A DNA stretch of 64,000 nt, from positions 372,001 through 436,000 of the forward strand of contig CBDEGU010000010.1 in the NCBI GenBank assembly GCA_965238045.1. The letters run 5' to 3'. Both the position numbers and the translations under genes were made by a program. Below are positions 7,742 through 17,295 of this stretch, piece by piece (position 1 is the stretch's first letter; each line of letters opens with the position of its first letter). The notes beneath the pieces were generated by a model. That model had not been told where the DNA came from and made no database searches. It saw nothing but the letters and a program-made list of their open reading frames with translations. The DNA comes from CBDEGU01 sp965238045. Its GTDB lineage: Bacteria; Acidobacteriota; Terriglobia; Bryobacterales; UBA6623.

Positions 7742-10249
7742 TCAGTTGCCGAGCTCGAACACGGCTCGAATCTTACGCTTCACCCCGCGATAAAACGTTC
7801 CATAATAGGGGCTCGCCAGATTCTCCTGGACATCCTGCGGATTGAAGTTATTCAGCAGGTTGAACAGCCTCAAGCCCACCCGGAACCGCCGCTGCTTGCC
7901 CCGGAACTTCAACGCCACTATCTTAGTGATCTGGAAGTCGACCGAGTTGAACACCGGAAAGCGCCCTGCTCGGTTGCGGGCGCCTACGAAGTTGCGCTGC
8001 TCGTCGACATTCGAGTAGGGGAATCCGCTCCTCAACTCCCACACCGGAATCGCCGTGAAACCCCAGGGCATAGAGAACTGCGTCCAGGTCATAAGACGGT
8101 GCGGCACGTCGAACCGCAGAGGCCCGCGCTCGTTCGGGCGAATCAGCGCGGCCGGCGCCGGGCCGTAGATCGAGCCCAGGTCGTTCAAGTCCCCGACCGA
8201 CGACGACCGTACATAGGAAGCCGTGATGTGCCCGGACCCGCGCAGCCGATACCGCACCGTGGCCTGATACTCGCGGTACTGATCCCGGCCGCCGTTGCTC
8301 AATGTGAGGGCGCCGTCCGTCGCGCCCGGGCTTGCGGGGAACGTGGGCTCGATCAAGAAGTTGCGAGTCGTTCTGCGCTGCTGGTAACCGGCGCGCAGAA
8401 ACAAGTTGTTCACCACCTCGTGATCGAGTTGCAAGCTCCAACCCAGGCTCCTGGCGTTGCGGATTCCGCCGTCAATGCGGGGAGGGAATCGCCGGACGGC
8501 GGTGATGTCGCCGGTGACTCCGTAACTTGTTTCAGTGCGTTGGGGAAGCGCCTCGAATGTCGGCGCCAGAAGGCTGATGCGGTCGATGAACAGGCCGGCT
8601 CCTCCACGCAGGACCGTGCGCGACCCGCCCCCAAAGGCGTAGGCAAATCCGGCGCGGTAAGAGGGATTCCAGTCCTTGGCAATCGACCCCCGCTCCAGGC
8701 GTGCGCCCAGATCGAGCGTGAGCACTTCGCCCACCGACCACTTGTCCTGCACGAACATGGCGACATCGTTCCTGCCGGCACGCACCGCGACAGGTGGCGT
8801 AAAGCTCACTTCGGAAACCGCTTGGCCGGCAGCGCCGAGCCAAGTCACGGGGTGGAAGGCTTGCCAGCCGTGGTAGGACTCGGATCCCGCGGCGAAGCCC
8901 GTCTTGAGCTGATGCTTGCCGGCTGCGTTGAGCGGTGCGAAGTGGAATTGCTCGGAGAGCCGGCGGCGAATCGTGTTCCGGCTCTGGCGATTGAAAAACG
9001 CGCCGCTCGCGCGATCGAGGCCGATCACCGCCGGGTCGAAAGTCCGCGGCTTCACATCGCTGTCGAGATCCTGGTAGGAGGCGTTCGACAGCAGCAGCGC
9101 GCCGGACGGAAACTCATGACTGTCGCGCAGCATCAGCAGCTTCCCGCGCCTGCGCAGATCGGGCGTCGACGCCTGCGGCGTAAACGCATTGAGGCCGAAA
9201 AAGCTGAGCTTCTCAGGATAAACGATCAGGGTCAGCGAAGCGCGATGGCGGTCTGAGACGCGCGCGTCGAACTGATTGAAAACGGTCAACGATTCCCGCT
9301 CGACATCCCGCTCGAGTAGCGGCAGATTGGCATCTTCCTGGTCGGCGCGCACAAACTGGTACTCGGTCGCGTGCAGCAAACCGAAGCGGCCGTTGCTCAT
9401 GGGAATGTTGAGAGTGAGCCGCGGCGTACTAGATTCGATGCCCATGATGGCGCCATCTCTGCGGCGGAGGCGGGGCGTGAAATTCTGGAAGTCCACTCGG
9501 AACGCGGACATGTCAACCGGTTTGGTTTCGACCGTGGCCATCGCGCCGGCGAAGCCCCCGTATTGGGCGTCGTAGGGGGTGGATAGAACCTGTACGCTCG
9601 AGACGACGGTCAGCGGCAGGCCGATCTCCGATGTCCGGGCGACCGGATCAGTGATGTCGACATTATTCAACTGCGAGCCGCTCTGCGAGGCGCGTACGCC
9701 GTTCAAGTTGATCTCGCCGGCGCGACCGCGAAGCACACCGGGTATGAGCGGCATAACGTCCTCGACACTGCGGTTGGCTTTCGGAGCGTTGTCGAGGGCC
9801 GAGGCGCCGACGGATCCGGAGGAAGACGTTGTCGTTGCATCGATGGTGATGGCCGACGCCGTGACCTCGATCGTCTCGACAACCGCCTCGACCTGCATTT
9901 CGATGGCGATGCGCAGCGGACTTTGCTCGGCGGGGAGGCAAAATATCTCGCTCTGGCCGCTCATGCCGGGCGCTTCGCCCACGGCGATGTAGCAGCCCTC
10001 GGCTGGGGCCGGGAAGTGGAAGACACCGAGTTCGTCGGTGCGGGTCGTCGCCGGCTCTGTGCCTTCTCCCCCGGCGAGCGCGACGGATTCAAGCCGCACG
10101 TTGACGCCGGCCGCCCCAAACCGCTCGTCATTGGGCCCGGCGATGACAGCTTGGCCGATGATGGCGGAAGCCGGCTCTTGCGGGTACGCTCCGGCAGGGA
10201 GCGCGAAGAGACCCCAAAGAATCAGGGTCGTTGCAAATATTACGGCCAA
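7742..10249 (-). CDS. Oar-like TonB-dependent receptor with carboxypeptidase-regulatory domain
   Basis: Outer-membrane receptor of the acidobacterial Oar/TonB-dependent group. A signal segment (LAVIFATTLILWGLFALPAGAY) is followed by a CarboxypepD_reg-like Ig domain (IIGQAVIAGPNDERFGAAGV to DELGVFHFPAPAEGCY), a plug-like domain (DVMPLIPGVLRGRAGEINLN, LNNVDITDPVARTSEIG, VQVLSTPYDAQYGGFAGAM) and a long barrel ending KIRAVFELGN. The frame is open upstream to 10426, but those 59 codons are Pro-rich and come from the adjacent G-rich minisatellite, so I place the start at TTG 10249, before the signal segment; no ATG is available there. At about 836 residues it is shorter than the copy at 30748-34260. 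Ligand unknown. Confidence 0.8.
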   Translation of the reverse strand: MAVIFATTLILWGLFALPAGAYPQEPASAIIGQAVIAGPNDERFGAAGVNVRLESVALAGGEGTEPATTRTDELGVFHFPAPAEGCYIAVGEAPGMSGQSEIFCLPAEQSPLRIAIEMQVEAVVETIEVTASAITIDATTTSSSGSVGASALDNAPKANRSVEDVMPLIPGVLRGRAGEINLNGVRASQSGSQLNNVDITDPVARTSEIGLPLTVVSSVQVLSTPYDAQYGGFAGAMATVETKPVDMSAFRVDFQNFTPRLRRRDGAIMGIESSTPRLTLNIPMSNGRFGLLHATEYQFVRADQEDANLPLLERDVERESLTVFNQFDARVSDRHRASLTLIVYPEKLSFFGLNAFTPQASTPDLRRRGKLLMLRDSHEFPSGALLLSNASYQDLDSDVKPRTFDPAVIGLDRASGAFFNRQSRNTIRRRLSEQFHFAPLNAAGKHQLKTGFAAGSESYHGWQAFHPVTWLGAAGQAVSEVSFTPPVAVRAGRNDVAMFVQDKWSVGEVLTLDLGARLERGSIAKDWNPSYRAGFAYAFGGGSRTVLRGGAGLFIDRISLLAPTFEALPQRTETSYGVTGDITAVRRFPPRIDGGIRNARSLGWSLQLDHEVVNNLFLRAGYQQRRTTRNFLIEPTFPASPGATDGALTLSNGGRDQYREYQATVRYRLRGSGHITASYVRSSSVGDLNDLGSIYGPAPAALIRPNERGPLRFDVPHRLMTWTQFSMPWGFTAIPVWELRSGFPYSNVDEQRNFVGARNRAGRFPVFNSVDFQITKIVALKFRGKQRRFRVGLRLFNLLNNFNPQDVQENLASPYYGTFYRGVKRKIRAVFELGN

Positions 10250-10362
10250 GTTAAAACACCCTATCCTGTCAGCGTAGACAATATGGAGTGACCTGTCCAA
10301 CCGCCAGATTCGCGGTGTCAAGAGGCAATGGAAATGTCCCCTGGTTCGTAAAAGAGAATCGT

Positions 10363-10558
10363 GGGGAAACCGGGGGGGAACCGAGGGGGGAACCGGGGGA
10401 ACCGGGACAGCCTCAATTTCAGCCAATTACAGGGGGGTTCGAGGGGGTTCGAGGGACAGTCACCTTAGGGGTTTGAGGGACAGTCACCTTAACTCCATAG
10501 AAATCACTATCTTTCAACAGTTTACATTTTTCCTTAATCAAGGGACAGTCACCCGAAC
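10363..10558. repeat. RAYT-linked repeat block: GGGGAACC units and three GGGACAGTCACC boxes
   Basis: G-rich units (GGGGGAACCGA and similar) lead into CCGGGACAGCCTCA, then TTCGAGGGACAGTCACCTTA, GTTTGAGGGACAGTCACC, and finally AAGGGACAGTCACCC after a short AT-rich spacer with TTTACATTTT. The same order (box, TAACTC, spacer with TTTACATTTT, TAATC, box) recurs at 53675-53757 with GGGACAGGCACC boxes. It lies immediately upstream of the RAYT gene, the expected location of a REP/REPIN family and its transposase. Confidence 0.8.
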
Positions 10559-10597
10559 CCTTGACCGCCGGCCCCGCGATCTGCCACAATCTTGGCA

Positions 10598-11311
10598 GTG
10601 CCACGCATCGCGCGCGTGGTCGCGGCTGGCGTGCCGCACCACATCACCCAGCGGGGCAACAACCGCCAACAAATCTTCTTCAGCGACCGGGATCGTCGCC
10701 TCTACCTCACGCTCCTCCGCCGTCACGCCGAGTGGTACGGCCTGCGGGTGCTCGGCTGGTGCCTGATGCCGAACCACGTCCACCTGGTCGCCATCCCCGA
10801 GCACGACCGTTCGCTGGCCCGCGCTCTGGGCCGCGCACATTATGAATATGCGATCTACTTGAATCACGAGCGGGAGCGAAGCGGTCACCTGTGGCAAAAT
10901 CGCTTCTTCTCAACCCCCCTGGACCGCCGTCATCTCCGCCTCGCATTGAGATACGTCGACCTGAACCCGGTTCGCGCCGGGCTCGCCGAAGAGCCGGCCG
11001 CCTACCCATGGTCGAGCGCGCTCCCGCATGTGGAAAGCCTCGATCCGTCCGGGCTGCTGGACCTGAAGAACTGGCGCAAAATCTGTAGCCGAGGCGACTG
11101 GGCCGATGCGCTGCGGGACCGCGTCATCGAAGCAGATCAGCTAGCCCGGCTCCGCGCCGCCACCCGCACAGGCCGTCCGCTAGGCGCCGACGCATTTGTC
11201 CACAACATCGAGGCCCGCCTAAAGAGAACCCTCCAACCGAAGAAACCCGGTCCTCCAAAGAAACGCCCCGGTCCTCCAAAGAAACGCAACGCCGCCGCCG
11301 CAAGCAACTGA
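10598..11311 (+). CDS. REP-associated tyrosine transposase (RAYT, Y1/HUH family)
   Basis: Single-strand-nicking transposase of the IS200/IS605-related Y1 family that is domesticated to move or maintain REP sequences. GTG 10598 gives the usual N-terminus MPRIARVVAAGVPHHITQRG; TTG 10592 is an alternative. The HUH metal site is MPNHVHLVAIP (His-x-His), and the nucleophile is the Tyr of LRYVDLNPVRAGL. The basic C-terminal tail contains two PGPPKKR repeats. Length about 237 residues is normal. It is flanked by GGGACAGTCACC-type repeats on both sides (10363-10558 and 11376-11457), the hallmark of RAYT loci. Confidence 0.9.
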   Translation: MPRIARVVAAGVPHHITQRGNNRQQIFFSDRDRRLYLTLLRRHAEWYGLRVLGWCLMPNHVHLVAIPEHDRSLARALGRAHYEYAIYLNHERERSGHLWQNRFFSTPLDRRHLRLALRYVDLNPVRAGLAEEPAAYPWSSALPHVESLDPSGLLDLKNWRKICSRGDWADALRDRVIEADQLARLRAATRTGRPLGADAFVHNIEARLKRTLQPKKPGPPKKRPGPPKKRNAAAASN

Positions 11312-11375
11312 GATGACAGATCGGGGACCAGCTCCCGAACCCCACTCCCGCCCGCAAACCTAAAACCTCCCCTCC

Positions 11376-11457
11376 GGGACTGTCACCGATTTTCGCCTCT
11401 CGGCCCACTCAACGACAAACAATCGGCAAGCCCGGCGAAAATGGGCTGACTGTCCCC
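11376..11457. repeat. RAYT-linked inverted repeat (REPIN-like)
   Basis: GGGACTGTCACCGATTTTCGCC at the left is mirrored by GGCGAAAATGGGCTGACTGTCCC at the right; the pair can fold into one long hairpin. It lies 65 bases after the RAYT stop and shares the GGGAC(A/T)GTCACC core with the repeats upstream of the gene. The 11321-11334 sequence GGGGACCAGCTCCCGA just before it matches the GGGGACAGCTCCCGA boxes at 52354 and 52510. Confidence 0.75.
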
Positions 11458-11696
11458 AGGGCCGAGAAGTCGATTTCATTCACAGCATTTCCAATACTTT
11501 ATCTCACTTATTTACAACAACATACCCTCCCCGCCCCCCGCCTGCCCCGGCACCTCCAAGGTATCCTATAACTGCAACACCCCGCGGGGTTAACCCCCGC
11601 CCCCGGGCACCCGCGCCGCAAGGCGCATTCACATTTCCGCCGGCAGCCGAGGCCCCGCCTCGCCCCGGCAATCTCAGAACAAAAGGAAAAGAAGCA

Positions 11697-12440
11697 ATGC
11701 CAAAGAAAGCCACTAAAGCTCAAATTCGAGCGAACCGTGAAAACGCGAAAAAATCCACCGGTCCCCGCACCGAAGAGGGCAAAGCGCACGTCTCGCTCAA
11801 CGCGCTCAAGCACGGGCTGCTCGCGCGCGACGCCGTCCTGCCCAGCGAAGACCCCGCCGAATTCGACCGTCAGCTCCGCGATCTTGAGCACGACCTCCGC
11901 CCGGAGAACTCTCTCGAATTCGAGCTCGTCCGCCAGATCGCCGACGCCCAGTGGCGCATGCGCCGCTTGGTGCGCATCGAAACCGCCTTCCTCGCGGGCG
12001 CGATCGAAGCGCAGCGCAGCCACGAAGAAATCTTCAACCTAGACAACATCCAGCCCGGCCGCGAGGGCGAAACCCAGCTTCTCGGCGCCGGACTGCTCGG
12101 CCGCACCCAGGCCCTGCTCCACCTGGCCCGCTACGACGCGCACCTGAGCCGCCGTTACTACCGCGCGATTGCCGAGCTAGGAAGGCTCCGCAAGCTAGAG
12201 AGGGCGGCCGAGCAATACCGCGAAAGCAAAACTACCAAACAGAGCCAATATCCCGAACCCTACGAAGAATCAGCACGATACGAACCACCCTCCCGGCCCA
12301 AAGGCTGGCAACCCGGCCCCCACTCGCGGCCCCCGCCCCAGCCTCCCATACTGCCGCGGCCCCCAGCCCCGACCCCGCCGATCGTTGACGACCCGCAACT
12401 GACGGCCGATAAGAAGCAAAACGAACCAAATTCCAGCTAA
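11697..12440 (+). CDS. Hypothetical protein with KSTGPRTEEGKA motif
   Basis: Conserved protein of unknown function. The N-terminus has the pattern ANRENAKKSTGPRTEEGKAH followed by LNALKHGLLARD, which recurs in many uncharacterised planctomycete and acidobacterial proteins and looks like a short basic DNA- or RNA-binding element. The centre is alpha-helical (FELVRQIADAQWRMRRL, then a Glu/Arg-rich helix). The C-terminal 60 residues are Pro-rich and disordered. The segment KTTKQSQYPEP comes from a DNA motif (TACCAAACAGAGCCAAT) that also occurs three times, without a gene, at 54.1-54.5 kb. AAAAGGAAAAG lies upstream of the ATG. Confidence 0.65.
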   Translation: MPKKATKAQIRANRENAKKSTGPRTEEGKAHVSLNALKHGLLARDAVLPSEDPAEFDRQLRDLEHDLRPENSLEFELVRQIADAQWRMRRLVRIETAFLAGAIEAQRSHEEIFNLDNIQPGREGETQLLGAGLLGRTQALLHLARYDAHLSRRYYRAIAELGRLRKLERAAEQYRESKTTKQSQYPEPYEESARYEPPSRPKGWQPGPHSRPPPQPPILPRPPAPTPPIVDDPQLTADKKQNEPNSS

Positions 12441-12991
12441 CCGTAGCCAAATCAGAAGCATACGGAGGACAGACCGCCACCCGCCACTAGAAGACCAAAC
12501 AGCGGCCCCAGACCAATTCAAACTGAAGAAGAGGACAACCAACTGCCGAGCCAACCAACACACCAGGCCCCCAAGCCAGACCTGCGCCTCCACCCCAAGC
12601 CCCAATCCACCCGGCCACCCTCGAAAAAAAAGCTCCCAAAAACCCGAAAAACCGGGCATTCCCGGACACACTGACTCTTGCCGCCTGCGACTCCGGCTGA
12701 GGCGGCCCGCCGGGACAGCACTCCACAAACGAACAATACTGGAGCTAGAGGATTTTGCTCACTTCGGTATATCCGTTGGACTCCGGGTCCGAGGCCGCAC
12801 TGAGGCCCCCAGAGCCTTCGCCAGGCAAATCAGAGACGATGTCGTCGAGATTCCGAGCCGGTCTTGCGGCTCGTCGTGAAGAGCTTCGTCATGAGATCGA
12901 ATATCATTTGTATCCCGCATACGCCCAAGTACCTCCGGTCTGAAGATACTTATCGGCAGGCGGGGAGGGAAAACAGCCGGGAAATGTCCAG
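12441..12991. other. Non-coding, strongly C/A-biased strand
   Basis: No gene supported. The plus strand is rich in C and A (for example CCCCAAGCCCCAATCCACCC), similar in texture to 53960-54870. It may be a decayed extension of the preceding gene. Confidence 0.4.
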
Positions 12992-13579
12992 TTAGGAGCC
13001 AGCGGATCGTTCGTAGGCGTTGTCGGACGTGATGGCATCCTTTTCGGACTGCCGTCTATCGCTCCTGTCGCCCTCATCCTCGGAAGTTTCGACGGCTTCC
13101 AGCATGCGCTGCATGACCTGCTCTCGCACTTTCTCGTCGACTACCTCTACCTCCGAATCGTCCGCGGCGGAGTCTTGTCTGCCCTTCCTGAGCAGCACGT
13201 AGCCGGTCACGAACGCGGCCAAGCCCAGCGCAACGAAGATTTCGGCTTCGGGCGAAGACGCCCGCCAAGCCACCCCGACCGTGAATGCGCCCCCGAGAAG
13301 ACAAGCCTCCCCCACGGGAACCTGGATCGTTCCGAGAAAATAGACGCCCAGGCCCGCGAGAACCAGGCCAATAATCAAGGAGTCCACCGAAAACGAGGTC
13401 TCGAACGGAGGCAGATGGCGTCCGGTGATCGATTCGAAGATGAAGGCTACCGCCGTCAGCACCACAAGTGAGGAGCCCACCACCACGAGCAGCATGCTCG
13501 CCAGACTCTTCAGAGTCGTTTTGCCGCGAGAGTTCCCGTGGCCCTGGCCCTTGCTCTTGTTCACGATTTCCAGTTGCAT
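12992..13579 (-). CDS. Predicted membrane protein, unknown function
   Basis: 195 residues with four predicted membrane helices: LASMLLVVVGSSLVVLTAVA (about 27-46), SLIIGLVLAGLGVYFLGTI (about 67-85), a third around EACLLGGAFTVGVAWRA and a fourth EIFVALGLAAFVTGYVLL ending near 131. The C-terminal 60 residues are charged, Asp/Glu-rich and probably cytoplasmic (DDSEVEVVDEKVREQVMQRM), like a coiled coil. No family recognised and no clear operon partner. Confidence 0.6.
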   Translation of the reverse strand: MQLEIVNKSKGQGHGNSRGKTTLKSLASMLLVVVGSSLVVLTAVAFIFESITGRHLPPFETSFSVDSLIIGLVLAGLGVYFLGTIQVPVGEACLLGGAFTVGVAWRASSPEAEIFVALGLAAFVTGYVLLRKGRQDSAADDSEVEVVDEKVREQVMQRMLEAVETSEDEGDRSDRRQSEKDAITSDNAYERSAGS

Positions 13580-13938
13580 CTATCTAGAGTATTTCACGGA
13601 ACGGTCATAGGGTTCTATAGATTAGAAGTTTTAATTGCTCGAATCTTTGCTGGTCAACAGCAAGTTGGTTTACCCTAAGGAACCCTAGGTGCTTCATTCT
13701 AGGCCAGCCCACGGATCGGTCCAGTGGTGGGGACCTTCGGTACCACGCATCCCGCAGCGGAACCGGACGGCAAACCTCTCTTGCCACGACCAAGGATCCG
13801 GACCAGCCGTCCAGGACCGTCGTCCAGGGGGGGGCGCCAAATACCTGATTTTTCAAGTCCTCCTGGAAAACCCGCCGTTCCCCCACGGCGCGAGTGGATA
13901 CTCGCGTCGCCTTACGAATTTGTCAGAATAGACAGACC
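13580..13938. other. Intergenic, nothing recognised
   Basis: No gene, repeat or RNA recognised between the divergent membrane protein and the metallo-beta-lactamase-fold gene. It presumably holds both promoters. Confidence 0.4.
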
Positions 13939-14736
13939 ATGGGTACGGCGCGATGGAGTTTGATGGTACTGGGGACCTCGGCGGTGCTGGCGGTAATCGC
14001 CAATGCCGCCGCGGCGGAACCCGAACTCGATATCCGTGTGATCTATGACAACACCTCGGCCCGCTCGGACATCGAGGCCGACTGGGGATTCTCCTCGGTA
14101 GTGACATTTCGCGGCAGGCGGGCGCTGTTTGATTCCGGAACGAAGCCGGGCCTGTTCCTGGCCAATCTCACGCGGATGGGCGTCGAGGCATCGTCGATCG
14201 AGACGGCCATGATCTCCCATCAGCACCCCGACCATCGCAACGGAATCTACAAGTTGTATCCGAGGAATCGGAACATCCTAGTCCACTTCCTCGACGCGTT
14301 CCACGAAAAGGCCTTCCACGAAGCGCGGGCGATCGGCATGAAACCGCGCCGCCAGACTGAGCCCTATGAACTGATTCCGGGCGCCTATTCGACAGGGTTC
14401 ATCGACGGAAATCCACCGGAACAGTCGCTGGCCATCGAGACATCGAAGGGCATCGTCCTAATCGTCGGCTGTAGCCATCCCGGGATCGCGCGCATCGTCG
14501 AGACGGTCGAAAAACAGCGTGGCAAGAACTCGATCCGGCTGCTGCTGGGGGGCTTGCACCTGTTCCAGCAAGACGACGCGGAAATTCGATCACAGATCCA
14601 GCGCTTGCGCGAACTGAATGTGAAGAGAGTCATGCCCGCCCATTGCAGCGGCGAGTTGGCCATAAAACTCTTCCAGCAAGCCTACGGCGCGGACTTCGAG
14701 CCCCTGGGAGCCGGGAAGGTTCTGCGACTGGATTAG
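13939..14736 (+). CDS. Secreted MBL-fold metallohydrolase, MptA/COG1237-like
   Basis: Metallo-beta-lactamase-fold protein of the group that includes archaeal 7,8-dihydropterin-6-methyl-4-(ribofuranosyl)-aminobenzene-phosphate synthase-like proteins (COG1237). ATG 13939 begins a signal peptide (SLMVLGTSAVLAVIANAAAA), so it is exported. Metal motif: ISHQHPDHRNG (HxHxDH) near residue 95, then VGCSHPGIARIV near 180, LLLGGLHLF near 205 and MPAHCSG near 230, all in the order seen in this group. The in-frame GTG at 13894 would put 15 residues before the signal sequence and is less likely. Substrate unknown; the export is unusual for a pterin enzyme. Confidence 0.75.
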   Translation: MGTARWSLMVLGTSAVLAVIANAAAAEPELDIRVIYDNTSARSDIEADWGFSSVVTFRGRRALFDSGTKPGLFLANLTRMGVEASSIETAMISHQHPDHRNGIYKLYPRNRNILVHFLDAFHEKAFHEARAIGMKPRRQTEPYELIPGAYSTGFIDGNPPEQSLAIETSKGIVLIVGCSHPGIARIVETVEKQRGKNSIRLLLGGLHLFQQDDAEIRSQIQRLRELNVKRVMPAHCSGELAIKLFQQAYGADFEPLGAGKVLRLD

Positions 14737-14755
14737 CCCGGGAGACTCTCCGCAA

Positions 14756-17260
14756 TTATTCGTGCCGCAGGGCCGTCATCGGATCGACCCTTACCGCCCG
14801 CCGCGCGGGGAGGTATGTGGCCGCCAGCGCCGAAATGCAAATGGCCAGCGCCGCGGACGCCAGCACCCATGGATCATGAGGCTCCAGCCCGAACAACTGT
14901 GACCTCAGATAGCGTCCAAGACCGAGGGCGACCGGCAGTCCGATCGCGAAGCCCAGTGCAACGCAGCCCAGTGTCTGCCGCACGACCAGCGCGATTACGT
15001 CGCGCCGGTTCGCGCCCAGCGCCATCCGCAGTCCCACCTCTCGTGTCCGGCCGGTCACAGTAGCGGCCAGCAGCCCGTATAGTCCGATGGCCGCGAGGAA
15101 AGTCGCCAACATCCCGAAGGCGCCCGAAAGTTTCGACACCGTGCGCTCCAGGCTCACCGCCCGATCCCTCGTCTCGCCCATCGTCCGCATATCGCTGACG
15201 GGCAGTTGTGAATCGATCTCGCCCGCGATACGCCGGACCTGGGAACTCAGCAACTCGTCCTCGCGTCTGGTTCGCAGGTAGAAAGTCAGCGAGGGGAGTT
15301 CTTTTTCCTGGAAGAAGGGCGTGTACACCAGGGGCTTGACTTCGCTTCGCAGCCGTCCGGGCCGGATATCCCTCACCACTCCGACGATCTCCACATCCAG
15401 CTTCGGAGTCCCGCTCTGAAACGCCAGCCGCTTGCCGATCGGGTTCTCGCCTTCCGAGTAAACGCGGACGAAAGTCTCATTGACGACCGCGATTTTGGGT
15501 GAGCCCCGCTGGTCGCGCCCGGCGAACGTACGCCCTAAGACCACGGGGATTCCCACCGCACGGAAGAAATCCGTGCTGACTTGGTTGCGAGAACAACCCT
15601 TGTGTTCGCCGCGGTAGCCTTCGACCCTGACGCTTCCCCCGCGCTCTGCATCGGCTAGCAACGGTATCAACGCGGCCGCCGCGGTTTCCACATCCGGCAG
15701 TTGCCGGAATCGCCGCAACAACTCCTCATAGAGCCCGCGGCCGCGTTCCAGATTGTAACCACTGAGCTGGGGATCGAGACGAAACGTTAGAATGCTGTCG
15801 GTTCTGAATCCCGGATCGAAGTTCTGCAGGTTGTACAGGGTCTTCGCAAACAACCCGGCCGCCACGAGCAGAACAAAGGAAAGCGCGACCTGGGTTACCG
15901 TCGCTATCTTGCGGAAGTTGACACCCCAGCGCTCCTGTCCCGCCGAGGCCGACTGTGCCTTGAGAGTCTCAACAACACTGGTTCGCAACGCAGTCCACAC
16001 CGGAGCCAGCCCGAATGCGAGGCCGGTAATCGTCGCGACCAGGAAGTTGAAACCGAGCACCCGCGCATCCAGCTCGGCGGTCAATGTATTCTCCCCAGCC
16101 GGAGACAATTGAATCAACAACTCGGCCACTCAGCCCGCCACTAGCAACCCCGCCACACCTCCAAGCACGGCCAGTAACAGGCTCTCGGTCAGCAGTTGGC
16201 GGGCCAGCGCTCCGCGGCTCGATCCCAGCGCCAGCCGAACGGCGATTTCCCGGCGCCTCGCCATGGATCTTGTCACCAGAAGCCCCGCCACGTTGACGCA
16301 AGCAATCAGAAGCACAACGAAGGCCATCCCGCCGAGCCAGGCCAGCGGTTCCTCCACCGATTCACGGAACGCGGGAATGCCCTGATGGGCCGGGATGAGC
16401 TGGACCTTTTTCGACAGATATTCCTGGCGCAGCCGCGCGGCATTCGGCCTCGATCCAACGCCCGCGAGGATCTCTTCCACAATTCCGCGGTATACACTTT
16501 GCGTAGCCGCCTCCGCCTGTACCGCGTTCACTCCCGGCCTCAGGCGGGCAAGCACATTCAGGTTTCGCAACCTGCGTTCCGAAGCGTCAAACCGATAGAA
16601 TGCCGGCCACATCTGTTTCCGCATGGAGAGGGGTATGTAGACGTCCGGTGAGCGTCCGCTGAGCACCCCGCGAAAACCCGGCGGCGTCACGCCGACGACC
16701 ACCATCGGATGGGTGTTCAGCGTAATCTTCTGATTGAGAATGTCTTCACGGCCTCCGAATCTGCTCTGCCAACAGCCAAATCCAAGGACCGCGACCGGGT
16801 GTGCTCCCTCCAGGCGGTCATCTTCTTCCTGAATCAACCGCCCAAGATAAGGCTGAACACCCAATACTCGAAAGAAGTCGCCTGAGACCAGCTCTCCAGC
16901 CGCTCTCTCGCTCCCGCCCTCGTGGGCCAACGCCAGCGCCACGGGCGCCCGAGCGATCGCACCGGCGAACATTTCGCCTCGGTTTTTCAAGTCAAGATAG
17001 GTCGGATAGGAATGTACCCTGTGCCGGCTGTCAGCCGACGACCAGCCCTCCATCTGCGGTCCGGAGACATCCACAAGAACCAGCTCCCGAGGATTTTTCA
17101 CGGGAAGCAACCGCAGCATCACCTGGTCGAAGATAGAGAAGATCGCCGTATTCGCCCCGATCCCCAGCGCCAGCGTCACCACCGCCGTCACCGTGAACCC
17201 AGGCGACTTGGCCAGCATCCGCAGACCGAAACGAACGTCCCGAAGCAGGTCTTCTACCAT
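14756..17260 (-). pseudogene. ADOP-family ABC permease interrupted by one in-frame TGA
   Basis: Acidobacterial duplicated orphan permease (ADOP, MacB/FtsX-like; two permease halves on one chain, about 800 residues). The N-terminal half (17260-16130) starts MVEDLLRDVRFGLRMLAKSPG, has the FTVTAVVTLALGIGANTAIF helix, a periplasmic region and two to three helices ending GGVAGLLVAG. A single TGA (16130-16132) follows, then the frame continues without a gap as GTG GCC GAG (VAELLIQLSPAG) to the C-terminal half, with its own repeat of the permease helices and the usual ending VDPMTALRHE. Homologues often have Trp near the break (TGG to TGA would be one change). The stop may be real, read through, or restarted at the adjoining GTG. 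Confidence 0.85.
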
Positions 17261-17295
17261 GAGTTTCTTATTCGTCGGGCGCCCATATCATGGCT

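Noticed and set aside
16130..16132. Selenocysteine (UGA) recoding in the ADOP permease, given the tRNA-Sec
   Set aside because: The position is a membrane-edge residue where related permeases carry Trp or similar, no SECIS-like stem was seen right after it, and no Sec permease of this type is known.
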